The position numbers and the translations under genes are program-made. A DNA stretch of 64,000 nt from JACCTU01 sp963848525 (GTDB taxonomy: Bacteria > Actinomycetota > Thermoleophilia > Gaiellales > Gaiellaceae). Below, piece by piece: positions 49,832-57,849 of this stretch (position 1 is the first letter of the stretch; every line of letters starts with the position of its first letter). Under the pieces are notes generated by a model. It was given only the letters and a program-made list of their open reading frames with translations, was not told the DNA's origin and made no database searches. The DNA is taken from NCBI GenBank assembly GCA_963848525.1, contig CAWKDZ010000002.1:186001-250000 (forward strand). The letters are read 5' to 3'.

Positions 49832-50492
49832 ATGCGTCGAATCCTTCTCGTCGCGCTGACGGCGTTTGTCGCCACGAGCGGGACAGCCAGTGCCCGCCTG
49901 AACGCGGTCACGCCTTGGGAGTTCGACCCGTTCAGCACGAGCCTGGTCGAGTCGAATTGGATCAACCACATCGGGTGCCCGACTGCGGCGACGATCAACA
50001 CCGGCAGTCCCGGCACGTACAGCGATCCGGCCTGTCCCGACGCGGCTTGGGCCGACAGACCGGAACCATCAGGGCCTGCTGCTCGCGAAGACAGGCCCGA
50101 CGGCGAACATCGCCGCCGCGGGCGCGGAGCTCAAGGGCGTCGCGGGAGAACCGCTGACGACGATCGGCTACGACATCCGCAAGCACGGCGGGGTCGCGAC
50201 CCCGGTCGGCTCGCACTGCGGTGCGGGTGCGCCGCGCTTCAACGTCGTGACCGACTTCGGCACGCACTTCATCGGTTGCGCCTCGCCGCCGCCCGTCTCG
50301 CAGACGCTCGGGGTCGGCTGGACCCGGCTGGCGTGGTCGCCGGCCACGGCGTTCCCGCCGGTGCCACCGGGCGCCATCGTGCGCTCGATCGACATCGTCT
50401 TCGACGAGGGCCAGGACACCGGTCCTGACAACTTCGGGATGGCGGTGCTCGACAACATCATGGTGAACGGCGCGACCATCGGCCTTCGCTAG
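49832..50492 (+). pseudogene. Secreted protein paralogue B, broken by a 4-bp insertion
   Basis: Starts at ATG 49832 with a Shine-Dalgarno AAGGGGG and a signal peptide like that of paralogue A (MRRILLVALTAFVATSGTASA). The two proteins align closely up to DPAC, and again from DRNxQGLLL to the end after a frame change. The shift lies near 50053-50060, where GACAGACC carries an extra AGAC. Removing these 4 bp gives DRNHQG in register with DRNVQG of A, with 16 residues between DPAC and QG in both. As read, translation runs on in another frame to about 50428. Possible causes are a real mutation, a reversible slippage or a base-calling error. Confidence 0.8.
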
Positions 50493-50501
50493 CAGGTACT
50501 A

Positions 50502-50536
50502 CGCGGCGGCCGCGTCTTTCAGGCGCGGCCGCCGCG
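50502..50536 (+). terminator. Hairpin terminator after paralogue B
   Basis: Thirteen-bp stem CGCGGCGGCCGCG (50502-50514) with CGCGGCCGCCGCG (50524-50536), 9-nt loop, followed by the pyrimidine-rich GTCTTCTCC. Its arm repeats the terminator of paralogue A. Confidence 0.7.
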
Positions 50537-50570
50537 GTCTTCTCCGCGCCGGACGACTGTCGAGGAGTCG

Positions 50571-50584
50571 GCGCAAAGTTGCGC
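50571..50584. promoter_or_regulatory. Inverted repeat GCGCAA-AG-TTGCGC
   Basis: A 14-bp dyad 34 bp before the -10-like box of the atypical response regulator gene. It could be an operator, perhaps for the regulator itself. Confidence 0.35.
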
Positions 50585-50618
50585 AAAAGGACATCTCGAC
50601 CGACACGAGGCCCGCTGT

Positions 50619-50624
50619 TAGCTT
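50619..50624 (+). promoter_or_regulatory. Leaderless -10 box for the atypical response regulator
   Basis: TAGCTT is followed by 7 nt (CGCCGCC) and the ATG at 50632. Confidence 0.5.
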
Positions 50625-50631
50625 CGCCGCC

Positions 50632-51339
50632 ATGCCTGCGGCCCTCCTCCTTGCCGAGCCGGAGCCGGCGACGCGCGGCTTTCTCGAGCGCAGCCTCGTC
50701 GAGGACGGCTTTCGGGTGGTGGGCGCGGGCGCGTGCGGTGAGGCGCTCGAGCTCGCCGAGCGCGCGCAGCCGGACCTCGTCCTCGTCGGCACCCCTCTCC
50801 CAGATGCCACGGGCCTCGAGCTCTGCCGGCGCCTGCGCGAGGGCGAGCCCGGCCGCTCCTGGAACCGCGAAGTCCCGTTGATCCTGCTCGGGCAGCCGAA
50901 CGCCGACGCGGTCGACCGCGCCCGCGCGCTCGACCGCGGCTGCGACGACTACGTGCAGCGGCCGTTCGTCTACGACGAGCTGCTCGCGCGCATCCGCGCC
51001 CTCCTGCGCCGCGCCGTGCAGAGCGACGTGATCGAGGCGGGGGACGTCGTCGTCGACCGCGGCACCCGCCGCGTGACCGTGCTGGGCCGGCCGGTCGTGC
51101 TCTCTGCGAAGGAGTTCGAGCTGCTCGCGCAGCTCGCGTCGCAGCCGTACCGCGTGTTCACGAAGGAGGAGCTCCTGCGCGACGTCTGGGGCTTCCGCTC
51201 GCCATCGTCGCGCACGCGAACGCTCGACTCGCACGCGTCACGGCTTCGGCGCAAGCTGAGCGAGGCCGGCGTCGGACCGTACGTGCTGAACGTCTGGGGC
51301 GTCGGCTACCGGCTGCTCGACGGACGCGCTTCGGGATAG
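50632..51339 (+). CDS. Atypical OmpR-like response regulator lacking the phospho-acceptor Asp
   Basis: A 235-residue orphan regulator with an intact OmpR-type winged-helix domain (VLSAKEFELLAQLAS, HASRLRRKLSEAG) but a degenerate receiver. The usual acidic pair is reduced to AEPEP. The acceptor position in DLVLVGTPLPDATG is Gly53 rather than Asp. The conserved lysine of the D-D-Y-x-x-K-P motif is Arg (DDYVQRPF). Phosphorylation in the normal way is therefore impossible, and activity may depend on a ligand or on abundance. No kinase gene is adjacent. Compare the normal regulator at 37706-38407. Its last 34 bp overlap the convergent GFA gene. Confidence 0.88.
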   Translation: MPAALLLAEPEPATRGFLERSLVEDGFRVVGAGACGEALELAERAQPDLVLVGTPLPDATGLELCRRLREGEPGRSWNREVPLILLGQPNADAVDRARALDRGCDDYVQRPFVYDELLARIRALLRRAVQSDVIEAGDVVVDRGTRRVTVLGRPVVLSAKEFELLAQLASQPYRVFTKEELLRDVWGFRSPSSRTRTLDSHASRLRRKLSEAGVGPYVLNVWGVGYRLLDGRASG

Positions 51340-51728
51340 CGCTCGAGCCCGTCGTCGGGGAGCGGCTCCCACGACGCCGCGTAGGCGACGTACTGCCGGT
51401 GGGACGGTCGCACGCCGGGGTCTTCGTCGAACGTGCCCATGCGGACGCCGGCCGGCTCGCCGCCGGGCGGGTGCGACCACAAGCCCGAGCCGCAGGCCGA
51501 GCAGAACGCCTTCGCGAAGCCGTCGGGCGGCTCGTACGTCGTCACCAGTTCCTCTCCCGCGACGATCCGGAGTGAGCCCGGGGGGATGCGAGCGTTCACG
51601 GACGCCGCTGTCCCCGTCCGCCGCTGGCAGCGGGTGCAGTGGCAGTAACTCGCCCAGAGCGGCGGCTCGGTGATCTCGAACCGAACGCCGCCGCAGAGAC
51701 AGCCTCCGGTGAGCGGCAGGTTCGTCAC
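51306..51728 (-). CDS. GFA/CENP-V family zinc protein
   Basis: A 140-residue protein of the glutathione-dependent formaldehyde-activating enzyme-like family. The zinc-binding cysteines are present: GGCLCGGVRF, CHCTRCQRRTG and CSACGSGLW. Despite the family name, formaldehyde activity has been questioned for many members. It is the last gene of a minus-strand operon of ECF sigma factor, methyltransferase and GFA, with GTGA overlap to the methyltransferase. Confidence 0.88.
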   Translation of the reverse strand: MTNLPLTGGCLCGGVRFEITEPPLWASYCHCTRCQRRTGTAASVNARIPPGSLRIVAGEELVTTYEPPDGFAKAFCSACGSGLWSHPPGGEPAGVRMGTFDEDPGVRPSHRQYVAYAASWEPLPDDGLERYPEARPSSSR

Positions 51729-52294
51729 GCGGGCAGCGTAAGCGATGCACCCTCGAGCTGGAGGAGGCGCTCCTTGCGCTCGAGGCCGCCGCCGTAGCCG
51801 ACGAGCGTGCCGTTCGCGCCGACGACGCGGTGGCAGGGCAGGACGATCGGAACCGGGTTGCGGTTCATGAACGTTCCCACTGCCCGCGCGGCACCGGGGT
51901 TGCCGGCCCGCGCGGCGAGCGTGCCGTAGGTCGTCACCTGCCCGTAGGGCACGCGCGCGAGCTCGTCCATCACCTTCAGGCGGAAGCGGTCGAACTGCAC
52001 GTCGACCGGCAGCTCGAAGCTCGTGCGGGCGCCCTCGAAGTACTCGGCCAGCTGGCGGCGTGGGGGATCGACTGCCTTGGGCGCGCGCAACACGCGCACG
52101 CCGAAGCGCTGCGCGAGCGGCTCGAGCTCGCGCTCGGGCTCGGGGTCGAACTCGATTCGGCAGAGGCCCCGGCCGGTGACCGCGACGAGCAGCGGCCCGA
52201 GCGGCGAGTCGACGAGGTCGAACGCGACGTCGAGCGCTCCTTCGGCGGCGGCGCGTTCCCGAAAACGCGCGTCGAGATCGGACGAGACCTTCAC
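51725..52294 (-). CDS. ogt: Methylated-DNA-protein-cysteine methyltransferase
   Basis: A 189-residue suicide repair protein that takes alkyl groups from O6-alkylguanine onto its own cysteine. The active site VLPCHRVVGANG, the helix-turn-helix RVPYGQVTTYGTLA and the Asn-hinge AVGTFMNRNP are present, and an N-terminal ~60-residue domain precedes the catalytic part, typical of Ogt/Ada-C proteins. It lies between an ECF sigma factor and a GFA protein, all overlapping by 4 bp, suggesting an alkylation or one-carbon stress operon. GTG 52294 is used. Confidence 0.93.
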   Translation of the reverse strand: MKVSSDLDARFRERAAAEGALDVAFDLVDSPLGPLLVAVTGRGLCRIEFDPEPERELEPLAQRFGVRVLRAPKAVDPPRRQLAEYFEGARTSFELPVDVQFDRFRLKVMDELARVPYGQVTTYGTLAARAGNPGAARAVGTFMNRNPVPIVLPCHRVVGANGTLVGYGGGLERKERLLQLEGASLTLPA

Positions 52295-52761
52295 AGTGAC
52301 ACTCCCTTTCGTCGAAGTCTGCGCACGCCGGACGACGCGGCCGCGCGCGCCGCCTCCTCGCTCGAGCCGAGCGCGTCGGCGATGTCGGCGTACTCGAGGT
52401 CGTACCCGTAACGGAGCACGACCGCCGCCCGCTCCTTGGGCGGGAGGCCGTCCGCGAGGTGCTCGAGCTCGGCGTACGCGGGCCTGCGCTCCTCGAAGCT
52501 CGGCTCGCCGTCCAGCACCTGCGGGCGCCGGCGCCGGTATTCGTCGACGGCGACCCGCGCGGCGATCGTGAACACCCAGGCCCGCAGGTTCGCGGCGTGC
52601 GTCAACGAGTCGTAGCTCCGCAGCGCGCGCAGGAACGTCTCCTGGAACGCGTCCTCCGCTCGTTCTCGCCCCAGCCGCCGCACGAGGAACCCGAACACGC
52701 CGTCGCGGTGCTGGACGTAGAACGCCTCGAACGGGGGCGGTGCGGCCACGGCCTCCATCAT
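52291..52761 (-). CDS. ECF-type RNA polymerase sigma factor
   Basis: A 156-residue sigma factor with region 2 (FEAFYVQHRDGVFGFLVRRL, then AEDAFQETFLRALRSYD and ANLRAWVFTIAARVAVDEYRRR) and region 4 (LPPKERAAVVLRYGYDLEYADIADALGSS). No anti-sigma gene is adjacent. It is the first gene of an operon with an alkylguanine methyltransferase and a GFA protein, which it may control. Two adjacent ATG codons start it; 52761 is the first. The frame extends open further upstream, opposite the PfkB kinase gene, and those residues are not like sigma factors. Confidence 0.88.
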   Translation of the reverse strand: MMEAVAAPPPFEAFYVQHRDGVFGFLVRRLGRERAEDAFQETFLRALRSYDSLTHAANLRAWVFTIAARVAVDEYRRRRPQVLDGEPSFEERRPAYAELEHLADGLPPKERAAVVLRYGYDLEYADIADALGSSEEAARAAASSGVRRLRRKGVSL

Positions 52762-52804
52762 CGTCTTCAACGGCGGCGGGCGGCCAGATGTGAGACTCCC
52801 GAAC

Positions 52805-53614
52805 GTGCAGGTCGCGGTCGTGGGCCACGTCGAGTGGATCCAGTTCGTGCGGGTGGAGCACGTGCCGGCGCCCGGCGAGATCGTGAACGCGCTCGAGACG
52901 TGGGAGGAGGCTGCCGGCGGCGGGGCGGTCGCGGCCGTCCAGCTCGCGAAGCTCAACGCGGGCTGCACCTTCCTGACCGTGCTCGGGGACGACGAGCTCG
53001 GGCGACGCTCGCTCGAGCAGCTCACCGGCCAGGGCGTGCGCGTCGAGGCGGCGTTCGTGTCGCACCCGACCCGCCGCGGGTTCACGTTCGTCGACGACGC
53101 CGGTGAGCGGACGATCACCGTTCTCGGGGAGAAGCTCCACCCGAGCACGAGCCACCGCCTGCCCTGGCTCGAGCTCGCTCGCTACGACGGCATCTACTAC
53201 ACCGCAGGGGACGTCGGCGCGATCGAGGCGGCCCGCCGTGCCCGCGTGCTGGTCGCGACCGCCCGCGAGCTCTCGACGCTGCGGCGTGCCGCGGTCGAGC
53301 TCGACGCGCTGGTCGGCAGCGGCGAGGACCTCGCCGAGCAGTACCAGCCGGGCGACCTCGCACCGACCCCTCGGCTGGTCGTCTCGACCGCGGGCCGGCT
53401 CGGCGGCTGGACGCAGCCGGGCGGGCCGTTCCGCGCCGCGCCGCCACCCGGGCCCGTCTCGGACACCTACGGCGCCGGCGACTCCTTCGCCGCGGGCCTG
53501 ACCTACGGCCTTGCGAAGGGGCTCGAACGGGAGGAAGCCCTCGAGCTCGCCTCGCGCTGCGGCGCGGCCGTGCTCACGGGCCGCGGCCCCTACGAGGGCC
53601 AGCTGGCGGACTGA
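52805..53614 (+). CDS. PfkB-family carbohydrate kinase
   Basis: A 269-residue ribokinase/PfkB-fold kinase. The N-terminal VAVVGHVEWI, the substrate-binding GGGAVAAVQLAKL and the ATP-site signature DTYGAGDSFAAGLTYGL are visible; the catalytic Asp is in GAGDS. The sugar or nucleoside substrate cannot be read from sequence. GTG 52805 is chosen to match the usual start just before the first strand; GTG 52790 is five codons upstream. It diverges from the sigma gene with about 43 bp between starts and overlaps the methyltransferase start (TGATG). Confidence 0.87.
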   Translation: MQVAVVGHVEWIQFVRVEHVPAPGEIVNALETWEEAAGGGAVAAVQLAKLNAGCTFLTVLGDDELGRRSLEQLTGQGVRVEAAFVSHPTRRGFTFVDDAGERTITVLGEKLHPSTSHRLPWLELARYDGIYYTAGDVGAIEAARRARVLVATARELSTLRRAAVELDALVGSGEDLAEQYQPGDLAPTPRLVVSTAGRLGGWTQPGGPFRAAPPPGPVSDTYGAGDSFAAGLTYGLAKGLEREEALELASRCGAAVLTGRGPYEGQLAD

Positions 53615-54345
53615 TGCCCGAGGACCACTTCGGCGAGCGGGTGGCGGCGCGGTACGACGAGTCCTCCGACGAGATGTTCGAGCCCGCGGTCGTCGAGCCC
53701 GTCGTCGACTTCCTCGCCGACCTGGCCGGCGATGGCGCCGCGCTTGAGCTTGGGATCGGCACCGGCCGGATCGCGCTGCCGCTCGCGCAGCGCGGCGTCC
53801 GCGTGCACGGGATCGACCTGTCCGAGGCGATGGTCGCGAGGCTGCGTGCGAAGCCGGGCTCGGAGCAGATCGGCGTGACGATCGGCGACTTCGCGACGAC
53901 GGCCGTAGGCGGGACGTTCTCGGTCGCCTACCTCGTCTTCAACACGATCATGAACCTGACGACGCAGGACGAGCAGGTCGCGTGCTTCCAGAACGCCGCC
54001 GCGCACCTCGGGCCCGGCGGCTGCTTCGTGATCGAGGTGGGTGTGCCGGCGCTTCAGCGGCTTCCGCCGGGCGAGACCGTTCGCGCGTTCGACGTGAGCC
54101 CGAACCACCTCGGCTTCGACGAGATCGACGTCGCCTCGCAGGGCCTGATCTCCCATCACTACTCGATCTTCGACGGCGAGCTCGAGCTCGTCTCGGCGCC
54201 GTTTCGCTACGTCTGGCCGTCGGAGCTCGACCTGATGGCGCGGCTCGCGGGGATGTCGCTGCGCGAGCGCTGGAGCGACTGGAAGCGCGAGCCGTTCACG
54301 AGCGAGAGCACGATGCACGTCTCCGTCTGGCAGAAACCGGCCTGA
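53614..54345 (+). CDS. SAM-dependent methyltransferase (class I)
   Basis: A 243-residue Rossmann-fold methyltransferase. SAM motif I is ALELGIGTGRIALPL (~45-59), followed by GIDLSEAMVARLR and the acidic turn IGDFATT. The family is broad; no acceptor can be named. It is translationally coupled to the PfkB kinase (1-bp TGATG overlap), so it may act on the same metabolite. It ends 22 bp before the convergent TIR-WD40 gene. Confidence 0.85.
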   Translation: MPEDHFGERVAARYDESSDEMFEPAVVEPVVDFLADLAGDGAALELGIGTGRIALPLAQRGVRVHGIDLSEAMVARLRAKPGSEQIGVTIGDFATTAVGGTFSVAYLVFNTIMNLTTQDEQVACFQNAAAHLGPGGCFVIEVGVPALQRLPPGETVRAFDVSPNHLGFDEIDVASQGLISHHYSIFDGELELVSAPFRYVWPSELDLMARLAGMSLRERWSDWKREPFTSESTMHVSVWQKPA

Positions 54346-54367
54346 GCGAGTCGGCTGACCGCGGCGC

Positions 54368-57160
54368 TCACTCGGCGGGGCAGGTCCGCCGGTACGACTC
54401 CCCCGGCAGGAACCGCGCCCACTCTTCAGGACGCAGGTTGCGGCCGGCGGTGGGGCACAGTCGCTCGCGGAACTGCTCGAGCGTTCCGCGCCAGAGGATC
54501 GGGTCCCACTCGACGACGACTCCGTGCGCCGACAGGAGCCGGTTGTCGGGCGTAAACGCGAGATCCAAGGGATCGCCGGCGTCGCTCCGCAGCGCGGTGC
54601 CGAGTGCGCGGCCGCTCCGGACGTCCCAGAGCCGAATCGTGCCGTCGAACCAGGACCCCGTCGCCAGCACACGCCCGTCGGGGCTGAAGGCGAGGCTGTC
54701 GACGTCCTTCGTGTGGCCGCTGAGCGGCTCGTCCAGCCGTTTCGCGCGCAGATCAAGGATCTGGACCTGCGAGTTCACGTCGGTTCCGATTGCCAGGGTG
54801 CGCCCATCCGGAGAGAGCGCCGCAACGTCCGCCGGGATGTCGGGGATTCTCGTGGGCCTGGTGAGCTTGTCCCCTTCGATGCGCCAGAGCGCGACGTCGC
54901 TGCCGCCGACCGTCACGATCCCGGCGTCAGGCGTGAACCCGACCCACGCCAGGCCGGGCAGCGTGTCGCCTGGATCGTGGATCCGGGCGTCGACGAGGTC
55001 CCACGAGCCGACCCGCCAGATTCGGAGCCAGCCGAACTCGGCCGACGCCGCGAGATAACGGCCGTTCGGGCTGATCGCGACCGAGGTGACCGCCTCGCCG
55101 CCGCGGTCGCCGAGTGGGGGCGACACCTGCCGCCGCGAGCGGACGTCCCAGACCGTCACGACTCCGGACTGGTCGCCGAGCGCGAGTAGCGAGCCATCCG
55201 GGCTGAACGCCGCATCGCGCGTCTCCCCCCGGCCGGGAAGGGTCCAGACGGGCGACCAATCGCGCTGCCGGACCAGTTGCGCGGGAGCGGAGGAGTTCAC
55301 CGCCACCAGCTGCCCTGTCGGGTCGGCAGCGAGGACGCTCCCGATCCCGACCACGGGCTTGCCGAGCGGCTGCGAGGCGACCGACCAGAGCCGCAACGTC
55401 CCGTCCTGCCCTGCCGATGCGAGCGTCCGTCCGTCCGGGCTGAACGCGACGGCGTTGACGAAGTCCTCGTGCCCGGTGAGGACGCCTCCGACAGCCCGTC
55501 CCGTCTTCGCGTCCCAGATCTGCACGATCCCGTCCTCACGGGCCGCGGCGAGCAGCCGTCCGGTTGGGTCGAAGGCGAGGTCCTGCACAACCGCCGGGAC
55601 GGAGATCGCGCGGCCGAGCAGCGCGCCCGTCGCGAGGTTCCGCACGTGGATGCCCGCGTCGTCCTCGAACGCGAGCCTCTTGCCGTCGCGCGTGAAGTCG
55701 AACGGGCGTCTCCAGCTCCCGACGGGCGCGAGCGTCGCCAGCGAACGCCGGGACGAGACGCTCCAGAGCTCGAGGCCGCGGTCTGCGTGATCGACCGCCA
55801 GCAAGCTTCCGTCCGGAGAGAACCCCACGTCCCAGGTCGACTCGGAGCCCGTGCCCGGAAGCGGGCCGAGCGGTCGCATCCGGACGGCATCCCAGACGAC
55901 GACCGGTCGTCCTTCGCCGTAGGTCGCGAGGAACCGCCCGTCACGGCTGACTGCGAGGCCCTCGACGCTGCCCGCGTCGTCTGTGATCTCGCGCAGCGGC
56001 CGCCGCGTCTTCACGTCCGAGAAGGTGATGCTCGTCGAGTCGAACCCGTCGACCGCGACGACGCGCTTGCCGTCGGGCATGAGCACGGCGCCGCCCTGGG
56101 TGGACAGGCAGTAGCACGAGAGCGGCTTTCCGAGCTCGTTGTTGGTCCGGACGTCCCAGAAGCGAACGAGCTCTTCGCCGTCCGTCGTCAGCAGCGTTCG
56201 CCCGTCGCGGCTGAACTCGACACTCAGCAACTCGCCGCCGGGCCGGAGGATCGCCGGCACGCGTTGCGTGCGCTGAGCCGCGCGAACGAGCGCCGACCGC
56301 GCCTCGAACGTCGGCTCGAGCCGGAACGCCTCGAGCGCGAGCAGCACGCTGCGGTCCGGGACGCGGTCGAGGTCGGTCAGCGCCTGGGTCGCGAGCAGCC
56401 TCGACGTCGCGATCCGCGTCTGCTCCTCCGCGCGGTCGCGCTCCTCGCGTGCGCTGTTCCGCTGGTTGAGCGCGAGCAGCCCCGAAGCGACGGCCGCGAG
56501 CAGGAGTATGGAGAGAGTCGCGACCGCGCCGCGCGCGAGCCGCAGAGCGCGCCGGTGCTGCCGCACGTCCTCGCCGACGAGCTCGTCCTTCGGACGTCCG
56601 TGCAGCGGGGCCCCGACCTCGGCGACCGCGTCGCGGAACTGGGGGTTCCGGAGCGAGAGGTCGCCGGCATCGCGCCCCCACCGCAGGTCGATCCACCGCG
56701 GCTCCTCTGCGAACGCCCCTGCCAGTGTCCGCGGGAGGGCGTTCGTCCGCTCCCAGTCGAAGTCGTTGGCCTGCTCGTCCCAGACGATCTCTCCGTCGAT
56801 CAGCACGAGGAGCACCTGGCCGCCCGGCTTGTGCTCGCGCCACCACTCGGCCTCACGCGCCACCCAGCGCGACTCCTTCGCCTGGGGCGAGGCGAGGAGG
56901 ACGAAGGTGCGGGACGCCTGCAGCGAATCGACGATCGAGTCCCAGAGCGCAGGGTTGGCCGAGAGGGAGGCGTCGTCCCTGAAGACCTTGAGCGAGCGAA
57001 GCCGATACCAGGGCTTCGCGAAGCGTTGCAAGGCGGACTGGAGTGCCGACGCGAGCTGCGGGTCCGCGTCGTGGCTGTACGAGATGAACGCGTCGTAGCG
57101 AATCCGCGCAGGCTGCGCCTGGACCTCCGGAGCGGAGACGCTGTCTGACGGCGCGGTCAT
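54368..57160 (-). CDS. TIR domain-transmembrane-WD40 protein, second paralogue
   Basis: A 930-residue protein with the same plan as the product at 18168-21038. The TIR domain is at ~20-150 (DAFISYSHDAD; AKESRWVAREAEWW, with Glu103 in the catalytic position). A membrane helix follows at ~211-231. About twelve WD40-like blades complete it (FWDVRTN, VWDAVRM, IWDAKTG, VWDVRSR, LWDVRSG), and the C-terminus is RRTCPAE. The TIR differs from the first by an inserted loop (KPWYRLRSLKVFRDD). Such TIR-WD40 proteins occur in antiphage and signalling contexts; enzymatic NAD cleavage is inferred. No obvious partner gene is adjacent. Confidence 0.85.
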   Translation of the reverse strand: MTAPSDSVSAPEVQAQPARIRYDAFISYSHDADPQLASALQSALQRFAKPWYRLRSLKVFRDDASLSANPALWDSIVDSLQASRTFVLLASPQAKESRWVAREAEWWREHKPGGQVLLVLIDGEIVWDEQANDFDWERTNALPRTLAGAFAEEPRWIDLRWGRDAGDLSLRNPQFRDAVAEVGAPLHGRPKDELVGEDVRQHRRALRLARGAVATLSILLLAAVASGLLALNQRNSAREERDRAEEQTRIATSRLLATQALTDLDRVPDRSVLLALEAFRLEPTFEARSALVRAAQRTQRVPAILRPGGELLSVEFSRDGRTLLTTDGEELVRFWDVRTNNELGKPLSCYCLSTQGGAVLMPDGKRVVAVDGFDSTSITFSDVKTRRPLREITDDAGSVEGLAVSRDGRFLATYGEGRPVVVWDAVRMRPLGPLPGTGSESTWDVGFSPDGSLLAVDHADRGLELWSVSSRRSLATLAPVGSWRRPFDFTRDGKRLAFEDDAGIHVRNLATGALLGRAISVPAVVQDLAFDPTGRLLAAAREDGIVQIWDAKTGRAVGGVLTGHEDFVNAVAFSPDGRTLASAGQDGTLRLWSVASQPLGKPVVGIGSVLAADPTGQLVAVNSSAPAQLVRQRDWSPVWTLPGRGETRDAAFSPDGSLLALGDQSGVVTVWDVRSRRQVSPPLGDRGGEAVTSVAISPNGRYLAASAEFGWLRIWRVGSWDLVDARIHDPGDTLPGLAWVGFTPDAGIVTVGGSDVALWRIEGDKLTRPTRIPDIPADVAALSPDGRTLAIGTDVNSQVQILDLRAKRLDEPLSGHTKDVDSLAFSPDGRVLATGSWFDGTIRLWDVRSGRALGTALRSDAGDPLDLAFTPDNRLLSAHGVVVEWDPILWRGTLEQFRERLCPTAGRNLRPEEWARFLPGESYRRTCPAE

Positions 57161-57241
57161 GCGGCACCAGTTGGCTTAGCACTCTTTCCGGACGCAGGCA
57201 AGGACCCGGGCCCGCGCGGCTCGGGTCTCGGGGTTGGACGG

Positions 57242-57247
57242 TAGGGT
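57242..57247 (+). promoter_or_regulatory. Leaderless -10 box for the kinase-like ATPase gene
   Basis: TAGGGT is followed by 6 nt (CGACAC) and GTG at 57254. Confidence 0.5.
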
Positions 57248-57253
57248 CGACAC

Positions 57254-57742
57254 GTGGCCGTGGTGTTGGTGACGGGGATGTCCGGTACTGGCAAGTCAGC
57301 AGCTCTGGTCGAGCTCGCTCGCAGGGGACATCGGGTCGTCGACACGGACTACGGCGGCTACGCCGCGGAGGAACCGTCCTCCGGCGTAGGCGGGTCGGAG
57401 CAGCTGTGGCGCGAGGACCGCATCCACGCGCTGCTGGACCAGCACGAGCAGGGCCTGCTGTTCGTCTCGGGCTGCGTCGCCAATCAGGGGAGGTTCTATC
57501 CGCGCTTCGATGCGGTCGTGCTGTTGAGCGCGCCCGCGGAGGTGATCCTCGAACGCGTGGCCACGCGCGAGACGAACAACTTCGGCAAGGCCGAGGCCGA
57601 GCGGGATCGGATCTTGCACGACCTGGCGACCTTCGAGCCGCTCCTGCGCGCGGGCGCGACGGCGGAGATCGACACGCGTTCACCACTCGACGAAGTGGCG
57701 GACACGCTCGAGCGGATCGCGGACGCGGTCGCCATCCGGTAG
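57254..57742 (+). CDS. Shikimate-kinase-like P-loop ATPase
   Basis: A 162-residue small kinase fold. Walker A is VTGMSGTGKSAAL (~6-18). The next strand ends VVDTDYGGY, and the RVATRETNNFGK segment resembles a lid. It is smaller than ordinary shikimate or nucleotide kinases and the substrate is unknown. The gene stands alone between a TIR-WD40 gene and the mraZ operator. GTG 57254 is supported by a TAGGGT box 6 nt upstream. Confidence 0.7.
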   Translation: MAVVLVTGMSGTGKSAALVELARRGHRVVDTDYGGYAAEEPSSGVGGSEQLWREDRIHALLDQHEQGLLFVSGCVANQGRFYPRFDAVVLLSAPAEVILERVATRETNNFGKAEAERDRILHDLATFEPLLRAGATAEIDTRSPLDEVADTLERIADAVAIR

Positions 57743-57791
57743 ACGCCCCCCGCCACGGGCGGTCGACGTCCCCCGTCCGAGGGGTTGCCAT

Positions 57792-57830
57792 GTGGGGGAC
57801 TGTGGTTTAGAGTGGGGGAAAGTGGTAAAC
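57792..57830 (+). promoter_or_regulatory. MraZ operator: four 10-bp direct repeats
   Basis: GTGG recurs exactly every 10 bp at 57792, 57802, 57812 and 57822, in two units extended to GTGGGGGA. Known MraZ boxes are tandem AAAGTG/TGGG-type repeats ahead of mraZ, so autoregulation is expected. A TAGAGT hexamer (57808-57813) lies inside the repeats, so the operator overlaps a probable -10 box. A GAGG Shine-Dalgarno sequence follows 9 nt before the mraZ ATG. Confidence 0.75.
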
Positions 57831-57849
57831 AACCACGAGGCCCCAAGCC

